Source: CANLBN01 sp050633525
GTDB lineage: Bacteria > Pseudomonadota > Gammaproteobacteria > Pseudomonadales > Cellvibrionaceae
Length of the DNA stretch: 64,000 nucleotides
Assembly: GCA_050633525.1 (NCBI GenBank)
Contig: JBOEGR010000003.1
Coordinates: 1-64,000, forward strand
Reading direction: 5' to 3'
The translations under genes were made by a program, and so were the position numbers. Each line of letters opens with the position of its first letter. The stretch's first letter is position 1. Of this stretch, positions 18,498 to 26,063 are shown one piece after another. The notes under the pieces were generated by a model. That model had not been told where the DNA came from, made no database searches, and was given only the letters and a program-made list of their open reading frames with translations.

Positions 18498-18968
18498 ATG
18501 CCAAGAAGAAGAGTCGTCGCGAAACGCGAGATATTACCAGATCCTAAATTTGGTAATGTGACATTAGCAAAATTTATGAACATTCTAATGATTAGCGGCA
18601 AGAAAGCCGTCGCTGAGCGTATCGTTTATGGTGCGTTAGATATCGTAGGTAACAAGGCAGATAAAGAAGCCTTGGAAGTCTTCGGTGAAGCATTAGAAGC
18701 TATCGCACCACTAGTCGAAGTAAAAGCTCGACGAGTCGGTGGCGCAACTTATCAAGTTCCTGTTGAGGTTCGTCCAGCCCGTCGTGAAGCTTTGGCTATG
18801 CGTTGGTTGGTTGAGTTTTCGCGTAAGCGTAGTGAGAAATCTATGGCTGCTCGTTTAGCCGGTGAGTTGTTAGATGCATCACAAGGTAAAGGTTCTGCAG
18901 TGAAAAAACGTGAAGACGTTCATCGCATGGCAGAAGCTAACAAGGCGTTCTCACACTACCGTTTCTAA
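18498..18968 (+). CDS. rpsG: 30S ribosomal protein S7
   Basis: Primary assembly protein of the 30S head, which nucleates folding of the 3' domain of 16S rRNA and lines the E site; 156 residues. It begins MPRRRVVAKREILPDPKFG and ends AFSHYRF, both typical. The VEVRPARREALAMRWL segment is the conserved RNA-binding helix. It follows rpsL after a 146-bp spacer with a terminator-like hairpin, unusually long for this pair. In E. coli S7 represses its own operon by binding this intercistronic region. Confidence 0.99.
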   Translation: MPRRRVVAKREILPDPKFGNVTLAKFMNILMISGKKAVAERIVYGALDIVGNKADKEALEVFGEALEAIAPLVEVKARRVGGATYQVPVEVRPARREALAMRWLVEFSRKRSEKSMAARLAGELLDASQGKGSAVKKREDVHRMAEANKAFSHYRF

Positions 18969-18986
18969 GTGTTATTTGAATGTCAT

Positions 18987-19014
18987 AAAAGGCAGCTTTA
19001 ATGCTGCCTTTTTT
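18987..19014 (+). terminator. Rho-independent terminator after rpsG
   Basis: A perfect 10-bp stem (AAAAGGCAGC / GCTGCCTTTT) with the 6-nt loop TTTAAT, continuing into a T-run. It lies 18 bases after the rpsG stop and predicts that rpsL-rpsG and fusA-tuf are transcribed largely as separate units. Confidence 0.88.
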
Positions 19015-19018
19015 ATGT

Positions 19019-19058
19019 CTCCCAGGGATGGGAGGTATATTGCCTATATGGATATAGG
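19019..19058 (+). promoter_or_regulatory. Two inverted repeats upstream of fusA
   Basis: CTCCCA / TGGGAG (19019-19024 and 19029-19034, 4-nt loop) is followed by CCTATAT-GG-ATATAGG (19043-19058). Neither has a T-tract. They lie between the rpsG terminator and fusA, where a promoter for fusA-tuf is required. They may be leader structure or operators. No two-hexamer promoter was convincing here. Confidence 0.4.
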
Positions 19059-19191
19059 TGCTTAGCGATAGCAGGATGCGGTAGCTGCCAAGATGCAGGA
19101 GCAATTTTGGAGTGTGTAGGATGTGCGGGCCGATAAAGGCTCCCGTATGATCGACACGTTACTAAAGAAAGATATTAATTGGAGAGGCAAA

Positions 19192-21291
19192 TTGGCTCGT
19201 AAAACACCCATAGCACGTTATCGTAATATCGGTATTGTGGCGCACGTTGATGCGGGTAAAACCACAACGACTGAGCGCGTGCTGTTTTATACCGGTTTGT
19301 CTCACAAAATCGGTGAGGTGCACGACGGTGCTGCCACCATGGATTGGATGGAGCAAGAGCAAGAGCGTGGCATCACGATTACATCGGCAGCGACCACTTG
19401 TTTTTGGGCAGGTATGCAGCAGCAGTTTGATCAGCATCGTATTAATATCATCGATACCCCGGGGCACGTGGATTTTACTATTGAGGTAGAGCGCTCTCTG
19501 CGCGTACTCGATGGAGCCGTTGTTGTCTTGTGTGGTTCCTCTGGCGTTCAGCCGCAGACTGAAACGGTATGGCGCCAAGCGAATAAATACGAAGTTCCGC
19601 GTATGGTCTTCGTGAATAAAATGGATCGAGCCGGCGCCGATTTCGTTAAAGTGGTTGGCCAGCTTAAAGATCGATTGAATGCGACTCCTGTTCCTTTGCA
19701 AATGACGATAGGCTCGGAAGATGAATTCAAAGGTGTCGTTGACCTGATTAAGATGAAGGCCATTTTATGGAATGAAGCGGATCAGGGCATGACATTTGAT
19801 TATGCTGACATTCCAAGTGATATGTTAAGTGACTGCGAAGCTATGCGTGAGCAGCTTGTAGAAGCGGCAGCTGAAGCGAATGACGAATTGATGGATAAAT
19901 ACCTCGAAGGCGGTGAGCTGAGTGAAGAGGAAGTTAAAGCAGGTATTCGTCAACGTACCTTGGCGAATGAGATTGTGCCAGTGTTTGGTGGCTCAGCCTT
20001 TAAAAATAAAGGCGTTCAAGCTGTGCTCGACGCAGTCATTGAATATTTGCCATCGCCTCAAGAAGTAAAAGCCATCGAGGGTACTCTCGATGACGGTGAA
20101 ACCATAGCCACTCGAGAAGCGGATGATAATGCTCCTTTCTCTGCGCTTGCCTTTAAGATAGCGACAGACCCTTTTGTTGGGACCTTGACTTTTTTCCGCG
20201 TTTATTCCGGTAAGTTAGAAAGTGGGACAGCAGTTTATAATTCTGTTAAACAGAAAAAAGAGCGTGTTGGCCGCATGGTGCAAATGCATGCTAATTCGCG
20301 AGAAGAAATTAAAGAAGTCTTGGCAGGCGATATTGCCGCTGCCATAGGCTTGAAAGATGTGACAACGGGCGATACTTTATGTTCGGAAGGCGGAAAAATC
20401 GTTCTTGAGCGTATGGAGTTTCCTGAGCCGGTTATATCGGTTGCGGTTGAGCCTCGTACTCAAGCAGATCAAGAAAAAATGGCTATCGCTTTAGGTAAGT
20501 TGGCTCAAGAAGACCCTTCCTTTAAAGTGAAGACAGACGAAGAGACAGGTCAAACGATTATTTCAGGTATGGGTGAGCTTCACCTCGATATACTGGTTGA
20601 TCGTATGCGTCGAGAGTTCAGCGTGGAAGCCAATATTGGTAAGCCTCAAGTGGCTTATCGAGAGCGCATTACCACAACGACAGATGTCGAAGGTAAATTT
20701 GTTCGACAGTCCGGTGGTCGTGGTCAATATGGCCATGTTTGGATTAAGTTTGAGCCAGCAGAAGATGAAAATGCTGAGGGCTTAGAGTTCGTCAATGAAA
20801 TTGTTGGGGGTGTTGTCCCTAAAGATTATATCCCTGCTGTTGAAAAAGGCATTGCAGAACAGATGAAAAACGGCGTGTTAGCCGGCTATCCCTTATTGGG
20901 CTTAAAAGCCACTTTGTACGATGGTTCTTTTCATGATGTTGACTCTAACGAAATGGCGTTTAAAATTGCGGCCTCAATGGCAACGAAGCACTTGGCTGAA
21001 GTGGGTGATGCTAAATTGCTTGAGCCAACAATGAAAGTAGAAGTGGTGACGCCTGAAGAAAATATGGGTGACGTCGTTGGTGACCTTAATCGTCGACGCG
21101 GTATGATCCTTGGCATGGAAGATATGGTGTCCGGTAAAGTGATCAATGCCCAAGTCCCTTTAGCTGAGATGTTTGGTTATGCAACAGATTTGCGTTCGGC
21201 GACCCAGGGGCGAGCGACATTTACCATGGAATTTGAAAAATACTCAGAAGCACCGTCTAACGTTGCTGATGAAATCATTGCTAAGCGTTAG
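19192..21291 (+). CDS. fusA: Elongation factor G, main copy, TTG start
   Basis: GTPase that drives translocation of tRNA and mRNA on the ribosome, 699 residues. The TTG at 19192-19194 is chosen because GGAG at 19181-19184 is seven bases upstream and the product then reads ARKTPIARYRNIGI, aligning with the canonical EF-G N-terminus; starting at GTG 19123 would add 23 residues not seen in the family. GTP-binding motifs: AHVDAGKTT (G1), DTPGHVDF (G3), NKMDRAGADF (G4). Domains II to V follow, with RGQYGHVW in domain IV. It pairs with tuf 78 bp downstream. Confidence 0.98.
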   Translation: MARKTPIARYRNIGIVAHVDAGKTTTTERVLFYTGLSHKIGEVHDGAATMDWMEQEQERGITITSAATTCFWAGMQQQFDQHRINIIDTPGHVDFTIEVERSLRVLDGAVVVLCGSSGVQPQTETVWRQANKYEVPRMVFVNKMDRAGADFVKVVGQLKDRLNATPVPLQMTIGSEDEFKGVVDLIKMKAILWNEADQGMTFDYADIPSDMLSDCEAMREQLVEAAAEANDELMDKYLEGGELSEEEVKAGIRQRTLANEIVPVFGGSAFKNKGVQAVLDAVIEYLPSPQEVKAIEGTLDDGETIATREADDNAPFSALAFKIATDPFVGTLTFFRVYSGKLESGTAVYNSVKQKKERVGRMVQMHANSREEIKEVLAGDIAAAIGLKDVTTGDTLCSEGGKIVLERMEFPEPVISVAVEPRTQADQEKMAIALGKLAQEDPSFKVKTDEETGQTIISGMGELHLDILVDRMRREFSVEANIGKPQVAYRERITTTTDVEGKFVRQSGGRGQYGHVWIKFEPAEDENAEGLEFVNEIVGGVVPKDYIPAVEKGIAEQMKNGVLAGYPLLGLKATLYDGSFHDVDSNEMAFKIAASMATKHLAEVGDAKLLEPTMKVEVVTPEENMGDVVGDLNRRRGMILGMEDMVSGKVINAQVPLAEMFGYATDLRSATQGRATFTMEFEKYSEAPSNVADEIIAKR

Positions 21292-21369
21292 CGAGCAATT
21301 TACAGTTTTAAATTAAAAAACAATTGCAACTTATGTTGCGATAACTTAATACCGAAAGGGGATAGAAAA

Positions 21370-22593
21370 GTGGCTAAAGAGAAGTTTGAACGTAACAAGC
21401 CCCACGTAAATGTGGGCACAATTGGTCACGTTGACCATGGTAAAACAACCTTAACAGCAGCGTTAACACGCGTCTGTGCAGAAGTATGGGGCGGTGATGC
21501 CGTTGCCTTTGACGGTATTGATAACGCACCAGAAGAGCGTGAGCGCGGTATTACCATTGCGACGTCGCACGTTGAATACGATTCGCCTACACGTCACTAC
21601 GCTCACGTTGACTGTCCAGGTCACGCGGACTACGTGAAAAACATGATTACCGGTGCTGCTCAAATGGACGGCGCTATCCTTGTATGTGGTTCGACCGACG
21701 GTCCTATGCCGCAAACACGTGAGCACATCTTATTGTCACGTCAGGTAGGTGTACCTTACATCGTTGTATTCCTGAACAAAGCTGACTTGTTAGCAGAAGA
21801 TTGTGGCGGTGTTGATTCAGAAGAATACGCAGAAATGCTAGAGCTTGTTGAAATGGAGTTGCGTGAGTTATTAGACACCTACGAATTCCCAGGTGACGAC
21901 ACGCCAATCATTCCAGGTTCAGCGTTGATGGCCTTGAACGGCGAAGACGACAACGAGCTAGGCACTTCAGCAGTGAAGAAATTAGTTGAGACGTTAGACA
22001 GCTATATCCCTGAGCCAGAGCGCGCAATCGATCAGCCATTCCTAATGCCTATCGAAGACGTATTCTCCATTTCAGGTCGTGGTACAGTGGTTACCGGTCG
22101 TGTTGAGCGCGGTATCATCAAAGTCGGTGAAGAGATTGAAATCGTGGGTATTAAAGATACCACGAAGACAACCTGTACCGGTGTTGAAATGTTCCGTAAA
22201 TTGCTTGACGAAGGTCGTGCAGGTGAGAACGTGGGTGTTCTATTGCGTGGTACTAAGCGTGAAGAGATTGAGCGTGGCCAAGTATTGTGTGTGCCGGGTT
22301 CAGTGAAGCCACACACCAAGTTTGAAGCGGAAGTGTACGTATTATCAAAAGATGAGGGTGGCCGTCATACGCCGTTCTTTAAAGGCTACCGTCCCCAGTT
22401 TTACTTCCGTACAACGGACGTGACGGGTGCATGTGAATTACCTGAAGGCGTTGAAATGGTGATGCCGGGTGATAACATTCAAATGGAAGTCACGTTGATT
22501 CACCCGATTGCGATGGAAGACGGTTTACGTTTTGCGATTCGCGAAGGTGGCCGTACCGTTGGTGCGGGTGTTGTTGCTAAGATTATTGAATAA
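21370..22593 (+). CDS. tuf: Elongation factor Tu, GTG start
   Basis: GTPase that delivers aminoacyl-tRNA to the ribosomal A site. It is 407 residues, with GTG at 21370 preceded by GAAAGGGG. Motifs are GHVDHGKTT (G1), DCPGHADYVKNMITGAAQMD (G3) and NKAD (G4). It is about ten residues longer than the Pseudomonas or E. coli proteins; the extra residues include an acidic stretch after NKADLL (EDCGGVDSEEYAE). Domain II has GRGTVVTGRVERG. It is the last gene of the str set here and is closed by a strong terminator. Confidence 0.98.
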   Translation: MAKEKFERNKPHVNVGTIGHVDHGKTTLTAALTRVCAEVWGGDAVAFDGIDNAPEERERGITIATSHVEYDSPTRHYAHVDCPGHADYVKNMITGAAQMDGAILVCGSTDGPMPQTREHILLSRQVGVPYIVVFLNKADLLAEDCGGVDSEEYAEMLELVEMELRELLDTYEFPGDDTPIIPGSALMALNGEDDNELGTSAVKKLVETLDSYIPEPERAIDQPFLMPIEDVFSISGRGTVVTGRVERGIIKVGEEIEIVGIKDTTKTTCTGVEMFRKLLDEGRAGENVGVLLRGTKREEIERGQVLCVPGSVKPHTKFEAEVYVLSKDEGGRHTPFFKGYRPQFYFRTTDVTGACELPEGVEMVMPGDNIQMEVTLIHPIAMEDGLRFAIREGGRTVGAGVVAKIIE

Positions 22594-22614
22594 TCATTAG
22601 TCTATAAATGTATG

Positions 22615-22643
22615 AAAAGGCCGCTTATGCGGCCTTTTTTTTT
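22615..22643 (+). terminator. Rho-independent terminator after tuf
   Basis: A perfect 10-bp stem AAAAGGCCGC / GCGGCCTTTT with the tetraloop TTAT, followed by a T-run. It starts 21 bases after the tuf stop and separates the str genes from the interval before rpsJ. Confidence 0.92.
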
Positions 22644-22733
22644 CGTTATCTGTTTTGCTATAGTGGGGCAGATTCCGTAAAGAGAGTTGCCGATAGCATC
22701 TTGCTTATCCTGAAATGTGGGGTGGCAACTAAA

Positions 22734-23423
22734 ATGAACGCTGGATTTAATATAATGCGATTTGCCCGTTTTAAATTTAATGAGCATACTGAATTAATTG
22801 TTGATGCTCGAGAGCATGAATTCCCTTTAAATCATATTCTCACTAGGGAAAAGTCTCAGAGGAGGGAATGTATACAATCATTATCCGTTAAAATGCATGA
22901 TGATTATCAAAGCTTGCCCTTGTTTTGTGTGTACGGTGTATTTCTGCCAAATGATTCTTTGGCTGACGATGATCTGGCGGGGCATTTAGAGTCGCTGTCT
23001 CGCCATAAATTGATGACCTTTGCGGGAACGGATGTGTCTCGCCCGCAGTGTCCGTCAGCAGGTTTGTTAGAGATTGTTGCGCCCGTGATCACTGAGCCGG
23101 ATTCTCTTCGCAAAATCCCTATTGCAGCTTTAGTTCATGCAGCTGGCGAGCGTGAGCTTGTCGGTAGTTGTCTAAATAACGGTAAGGTAGGCAATAAAAA
23201 TAATACCGATACCGATCGCAAAAGTAGCCAAGTATCCGAGAATGAAGGACGAAGCTATTTTTTGTGTTTTGATAATCTCGACCCTTTTACTAATTTTCTG
23301 AGTCGTCCGGGCATATTTTTCTTTAAAACTGCCAAGCTAGTTGTTGATAAAAAATCGACGAGTTTGGCTGATCAAGTTGATATGCAAATGTTGCACGATA
23401 TGTTTGAGATGCCGCTCTTGTAA
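22734..23423 (+). CDS. Hypothetical protein, about 229 residues
   Basis: Function not recognised. The open frame extends back to 22608, but that part overlaps the tuf terminator, so ATG 22734 is the likely start, giving MNAGFNIMRFARFKFNEHT. No signal peptide or membrane segment is evident; the protein is charged and looks soluble. Features: an acidic stretch FLPNDSLADDDLAGHLESLS, a proline-rich central part, and a low-complexity NNGKVGNKNNTDTDRKSSQ region at about residues 143-165 that looks like a linker between two halves. There is no gene within 300 bp downstream. It lies in the unusual interval between tuf and rpsJ. Confidence 0.6.
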   Translation: MNAGFNIMRFARFKFNEHTELIVDAREHEFPLNHILTREKSQRRECIQSLSVKMHDDYQSLPLFCVYGVFLPNDSLADDDLAGHLESLSRHKLMTFAGTDVSRPQCPSAGLLEIVAPVITEPDSLRKIPIAALVHAAGERELVGSCLNNGKVGNKNNTDTDRKSSQVSENEGRSYFLCFDNLDPFTNFLSRPGIFFFKTAKLVVDKKSTSLADQVDMQMLHDMFEMPLL

Positions 23424-23764
23424 GCCGAGTGAATATAGTCTGTTGCTGCTTCCGCTATAAAAATAAACCCAAATGCGCCGGCTTTACTTGTCTATCTGTT
23501 TTAAGCTATCTCTGCCAGTTAATATACTCTATCTATATCAAATACCATAGATGGCCATATATTAAATGGCACTCACATCTTTTTGAACCCCTCGCTACAC
23601 TTTCCTCGTTTTTATAATTTAAAACATGGCCTGTCATTAGAGAAATCTGTTTTTTTGTTGTAGGTGACATCTAAAACAATTGAACAATGCGTTCTTTCTC
23701 TTCGACAAACTAAATGAGCCCCTTAAAAGGGTTTGTGATTAATTCATTTTTAAGGAGAGATGTG
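23424..23764. other. Gene-free spacer
   Basis: This 341-bp AT-rich stretch holds no supportable gene. A TATAAT at 23613-23618 could be the -10 element for the downstream secreted-protein pair, but no matching -35 is seen at 16-18 bp. A short CCCTT / AAGGG inverted repeat at 23720-23731 precedes the ribosome binding site. Confidence 0.4.
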
Positions 23765-24229
23765 ATGTCTATTAAGCAAATAATAAAATCAATTTTTTTA
23801 CTGGCGGCGCTGACTTTGATCGGCTCTCAAATGGCTGTAGCTGCTCAGGGTGATTGTAGTTATGACCCGGATAGTGCGGTATTACCCTGTGTGGATGACG
23901 CCCCTAGGACCCCGCCCAAGAAAACCATTAAATACGATGAGGATTGTGCCAAATTGTATGGTTGTAGTGATAGCGTTCAACGTAATAAAAGTTTTAAGCA
24001 AAAAGAGAAAAGAAAACCTATTTCTTCCTTTTCTTCTCGGCAGTCAAGAGGGGGTGATACTGCATCATGTGGTAGTAGTCATTCGATATCAGCTGCTTTA
24101 GATCAATGTGGTCAGCAAGGTCATACCTTTGCCTTGTGTAAAAAGAAAGGAAGTGTATGGAATTGTTCTCCCTCTTCTGATCAAGCTGATTCTAGAGCGA
24201 GACCAACAGGGTTTAAAGCTAAGCGCTAG
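23765..24229 (+). CDS. Small secreted cysteine-rich protein of unknown function
   Basis: About 154 residues from ATG 23765, which has AAGGAGAG six bases upstream; the frame is open back to 23714 but the longer start spoils the signal peptide. It starts MSIKQIIKSIFLLAALTLIG and has a cleavage site near AVAAQG, so it is exported. The mature part has eight cysteines (DCS, PCVD, DCAKLYGC, SCGSS, QCGQQ, LCKKK, NCSPS), suggesting disulphides in the periplasm or outside, and a basic middle (about 75-95). It is followed 76 bp later by another secreted protein, probably in the same operon. No family recognised. Confidence 0.72.
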   Translation: MSIKQIIKSIFLLAALTLIGSQMAVAAQGDCSYDPDSAVLPCVDDAPRTPPKKTIKYDEDCAKLYGCSDSVQRNKSFKQKEKRKPISSFSSRQSRGGDTASCGSSHSISAALDQCGQQGHTFALCKKKGSVWNCSPSSDQADSRARPTGFKAKR

Positions 24230-24305
24230 ATGTTGCTAGGGTAAAGAAAAATTGAACCGCAAGGCGATAGCTTACGACCTAAGGTTAAATAACGAAGAGG
24301 CAGAA

Positions 24306-25889
24306 ATGATGTTGGTTTATAAGTGGCTAAATGTACCGTTAAAAATAACTGCGGGTTTTATAATATCGCTTTCGGCATTCGGTGCTAATGGCGCGATTCA
24401 AGGCAATATTATTGGTGCTCAAACTATTTACGTTGACTCTAATGGCAGTGAATATACGGAAATTTCTAAAAATAAGCACCCCTTAAATATTCGTTTTGAT
24501 GCTGACGCGTCTGTATCTGCTAAGAAAAATCGCCGTATTAATTCGTGGAAGATGAGTGTGAAATTGTCGTACAAGGGTTCGTCCTATGGTGTCAATGTTC
24601 ATGAAAGTAGTCGCGATGTCACCGAGGATGCGGGGGCTTATCAGGAAAGCTATACCCACTTAAAGAAAAAGAAGCGCCCGAGGTCAATTCATAAGCAAAT
24701 AGCTTTATTTGTTAGTCGGGCTCGGCTGAATGAGTTTGCGGTCAATGCTTGTAATTCGCGCGCAGCATCTTTGAGGTCACAGGGTAGTAACAACAATTTA
24801 ATCTTTTCTAAAAACCACACCTTGAGTTTAGATACCAGTACTTACGGTAGTGTGGAAACAGTGAGGTCGACCACCTGGGGTACGAATTTTGTCGGGATAA
24901 TGGATTCTGCTGTAAAAGGTAAAGTTGTATGTCAAAAGCATCAAGATATATCTCAAGCGGGTTCTTTGCAGCTGGGTTCGGATGTGACTCAGGCATCCTT
25001 AACGATTATCAAGCAGTCGACTATTGGCGGTAGTTGTAAGGTCAATTTATCGAGTGTGATTCAAACGAACTTGCCTAATACACAAGTTAAATATCGCTAT
25101 GAACATACGAATGGAAATAAAAGTGATATTAAAACCGTGACAACTGGCCTCTCTAAAACTGCAATGGAGGCTTATTGGTATGACGTTCCCAATAACCCTA
25201 ATGGTCGTGAAGTGGGGAGTGTTCGTATGGTCGGTGTATCACATTCTTTTCAGTCGGCTTGGAAAACGTATGACATGAATTGTCGAGATAAGAGCCCGTC
25301 ATCGTTATCGGAAGTGCCTAAAAAACCTATAGTACAGATCAAGTTGTTTCCTATTAATAATGTCTCTTATCAGGGCATGATTTGCCCCAGTAAAATCAGA
25401 GTGGCAACGACTCTCCGGTCTGAGGTTGAATTTAATGGTATCGGTGTGCTCACGGTGCGCGATAGTAATCTCAGTTTTGAGACAGATGAGGTCAATTTAG
25501 AGCCCTTTGTGTACCAGCAATTTAAGCTTGATGTGGACTTAAAGCCTTGGGCTGAGATAGGTGCGGCAACTGGGCTGGCGGGGGGAGCGAATACATTTCA
25601 GGTGCAGGGAGATAATCAGGGCGCGAGAAATCTATCTCAACGCTTCCAAGTCCGCTATATTTTATCGGCAAATAATCAAAGTGTGGTACAAACACCTTAT
25701 AAAACCATTGTGGTTCGTTGCACCTTGCCTTCGGTTAATCCTCGGCTTGTGCCAAAGAGGCAAGAGTTAAAGATGGCTCCAAAGTCACCGATCACTCCAG
25801 AGAGAGTCGTTATTCCCGCGCAAAAAAGACTACAGCATGATCGAAATAGCCTAGAGGATAAGTCTCCTCGACAGCATTTTTCTAGATAG
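24306..25889 (+). CDS. Secreted protein with two cysteine-framed beta-domains, unknown function
   Basis: About 527 residues from ATG 24306 (GAGG just upstream; the TTG at 24252 is less likely). The N-terminus has a membrane-spanning signal ending near GANGAIQG. The N-terminal half (YVDSNGSEYTEI, SWKMSVKLSYKGS) is beta-rich. The second half holds two similar units of about 110-130 residues, each with a Cys near the start and another at the end: TIIKQSTIGGSCKVNL to TYDMNC, and VQIKLFPINNVSYQGMICP to KTIVVRC. These look like repeated Ig-like beta-sandwiches closed by a disulphide. The C-terminus is basic and proline-rich. Partner of the preceding cysteine-rich protein; substrate or role unknown. 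Confidence 0.75.
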   Translation: MMLVYKWLNVPLKITAGFIISLSAFGANGAIQGNIIGAQTIYVDSNGSEYTEISKNKHPLNIRFDADASVSAKKNRRINSWKMSVKLSYKGSSYGVNVHESSRDVTEDAGAYQESYTHLKKKKRPRSIHKQIALFVSRARLNEFAVNACNSRAASLRSQGSNNNLIFSKNHTLSLDTSTYGSVETVRSTTWGTNFVGIMDSAVKGKVVCQKHQDISQAGSLQLGSDVTQASLTIIKQSTIGGSCKVNLSSVIQTNLPNTQVKYRYEHTNGNKSDIKTVTTGLSKTAMEAYWYDVPNNPNGREVGSVRMVGVSHSFQSAWKTYDMNCRDKSPSSLSEVPKKPIVQIKLFPINNVSYQGMICPSKIRVATTLRSEVEFNGIGVLTVRDSNLSFETDEVNLEPFVYQQFKLDVDLKPWAEIGAATGLAGGANTFQVQGDNQGARNLSQRFQVRYILSANNQSVVQTPYKTIVVRCTLPSVNPRLVPKRQELKMAPKSPITPERVVIPAQKRLQHDRNSLEDKSPRQHFSR

Positions 25890-25917
25890 GTGCATCGTTA
25901 CTAATATATGTACTAAG

Positions 25918-25948
25918 GTCCGGCCCATGAAAATAGGCCGGGCTTTTT
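25918..25948 (+). terminator. Rho-independent terminator after the secreted-protein pair
   Basis: The stem GTCCGGCC / GGCCGGGC (one G-T pair) with a 10-nt loop at 25926-25935 is followed by TTTTT. It starts 29 bases after the stop at 25889. Confidence 0.8.
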
Positions 25949-26001
25949 AAGCACAGCTCCAAAAGCCTAAATTGCCTCTCTACAAAAGCAATAACTTACT
26001 G

Positions 26002-26007
26002 TATACT
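26002..26007 (+). promoter_or_regulatory. Candidate -10 element upstream of the second EF-G
   Basis: TATACT sits 57 bp upstream of the ATG at 26064. The best -35-like hexamer, TTGCCT at 25972-25977, is 24 bp away, too far, so only the -10 is supported. Confidence 0.35.
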
Positions 26008-26063
26008 CCCGCGCAATTTTTACCCAATGCTAAGTGCATTTTCTTTAATGAACGAGTAACCTC

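Noticed and set aside
22608..22733. Upstream extension of the 229-residue hypothetical protein
   Set aside because: It overlaps the tuf terminator hairpin and adds an unsupported N-terminus; ATG 22734 is a better start.
25972..26007. TTGCCT/TATACT promoter pair for EF-G 2
   Set aside because: The spacer is 24 bp, outside the functional range; only the -10 was reported.
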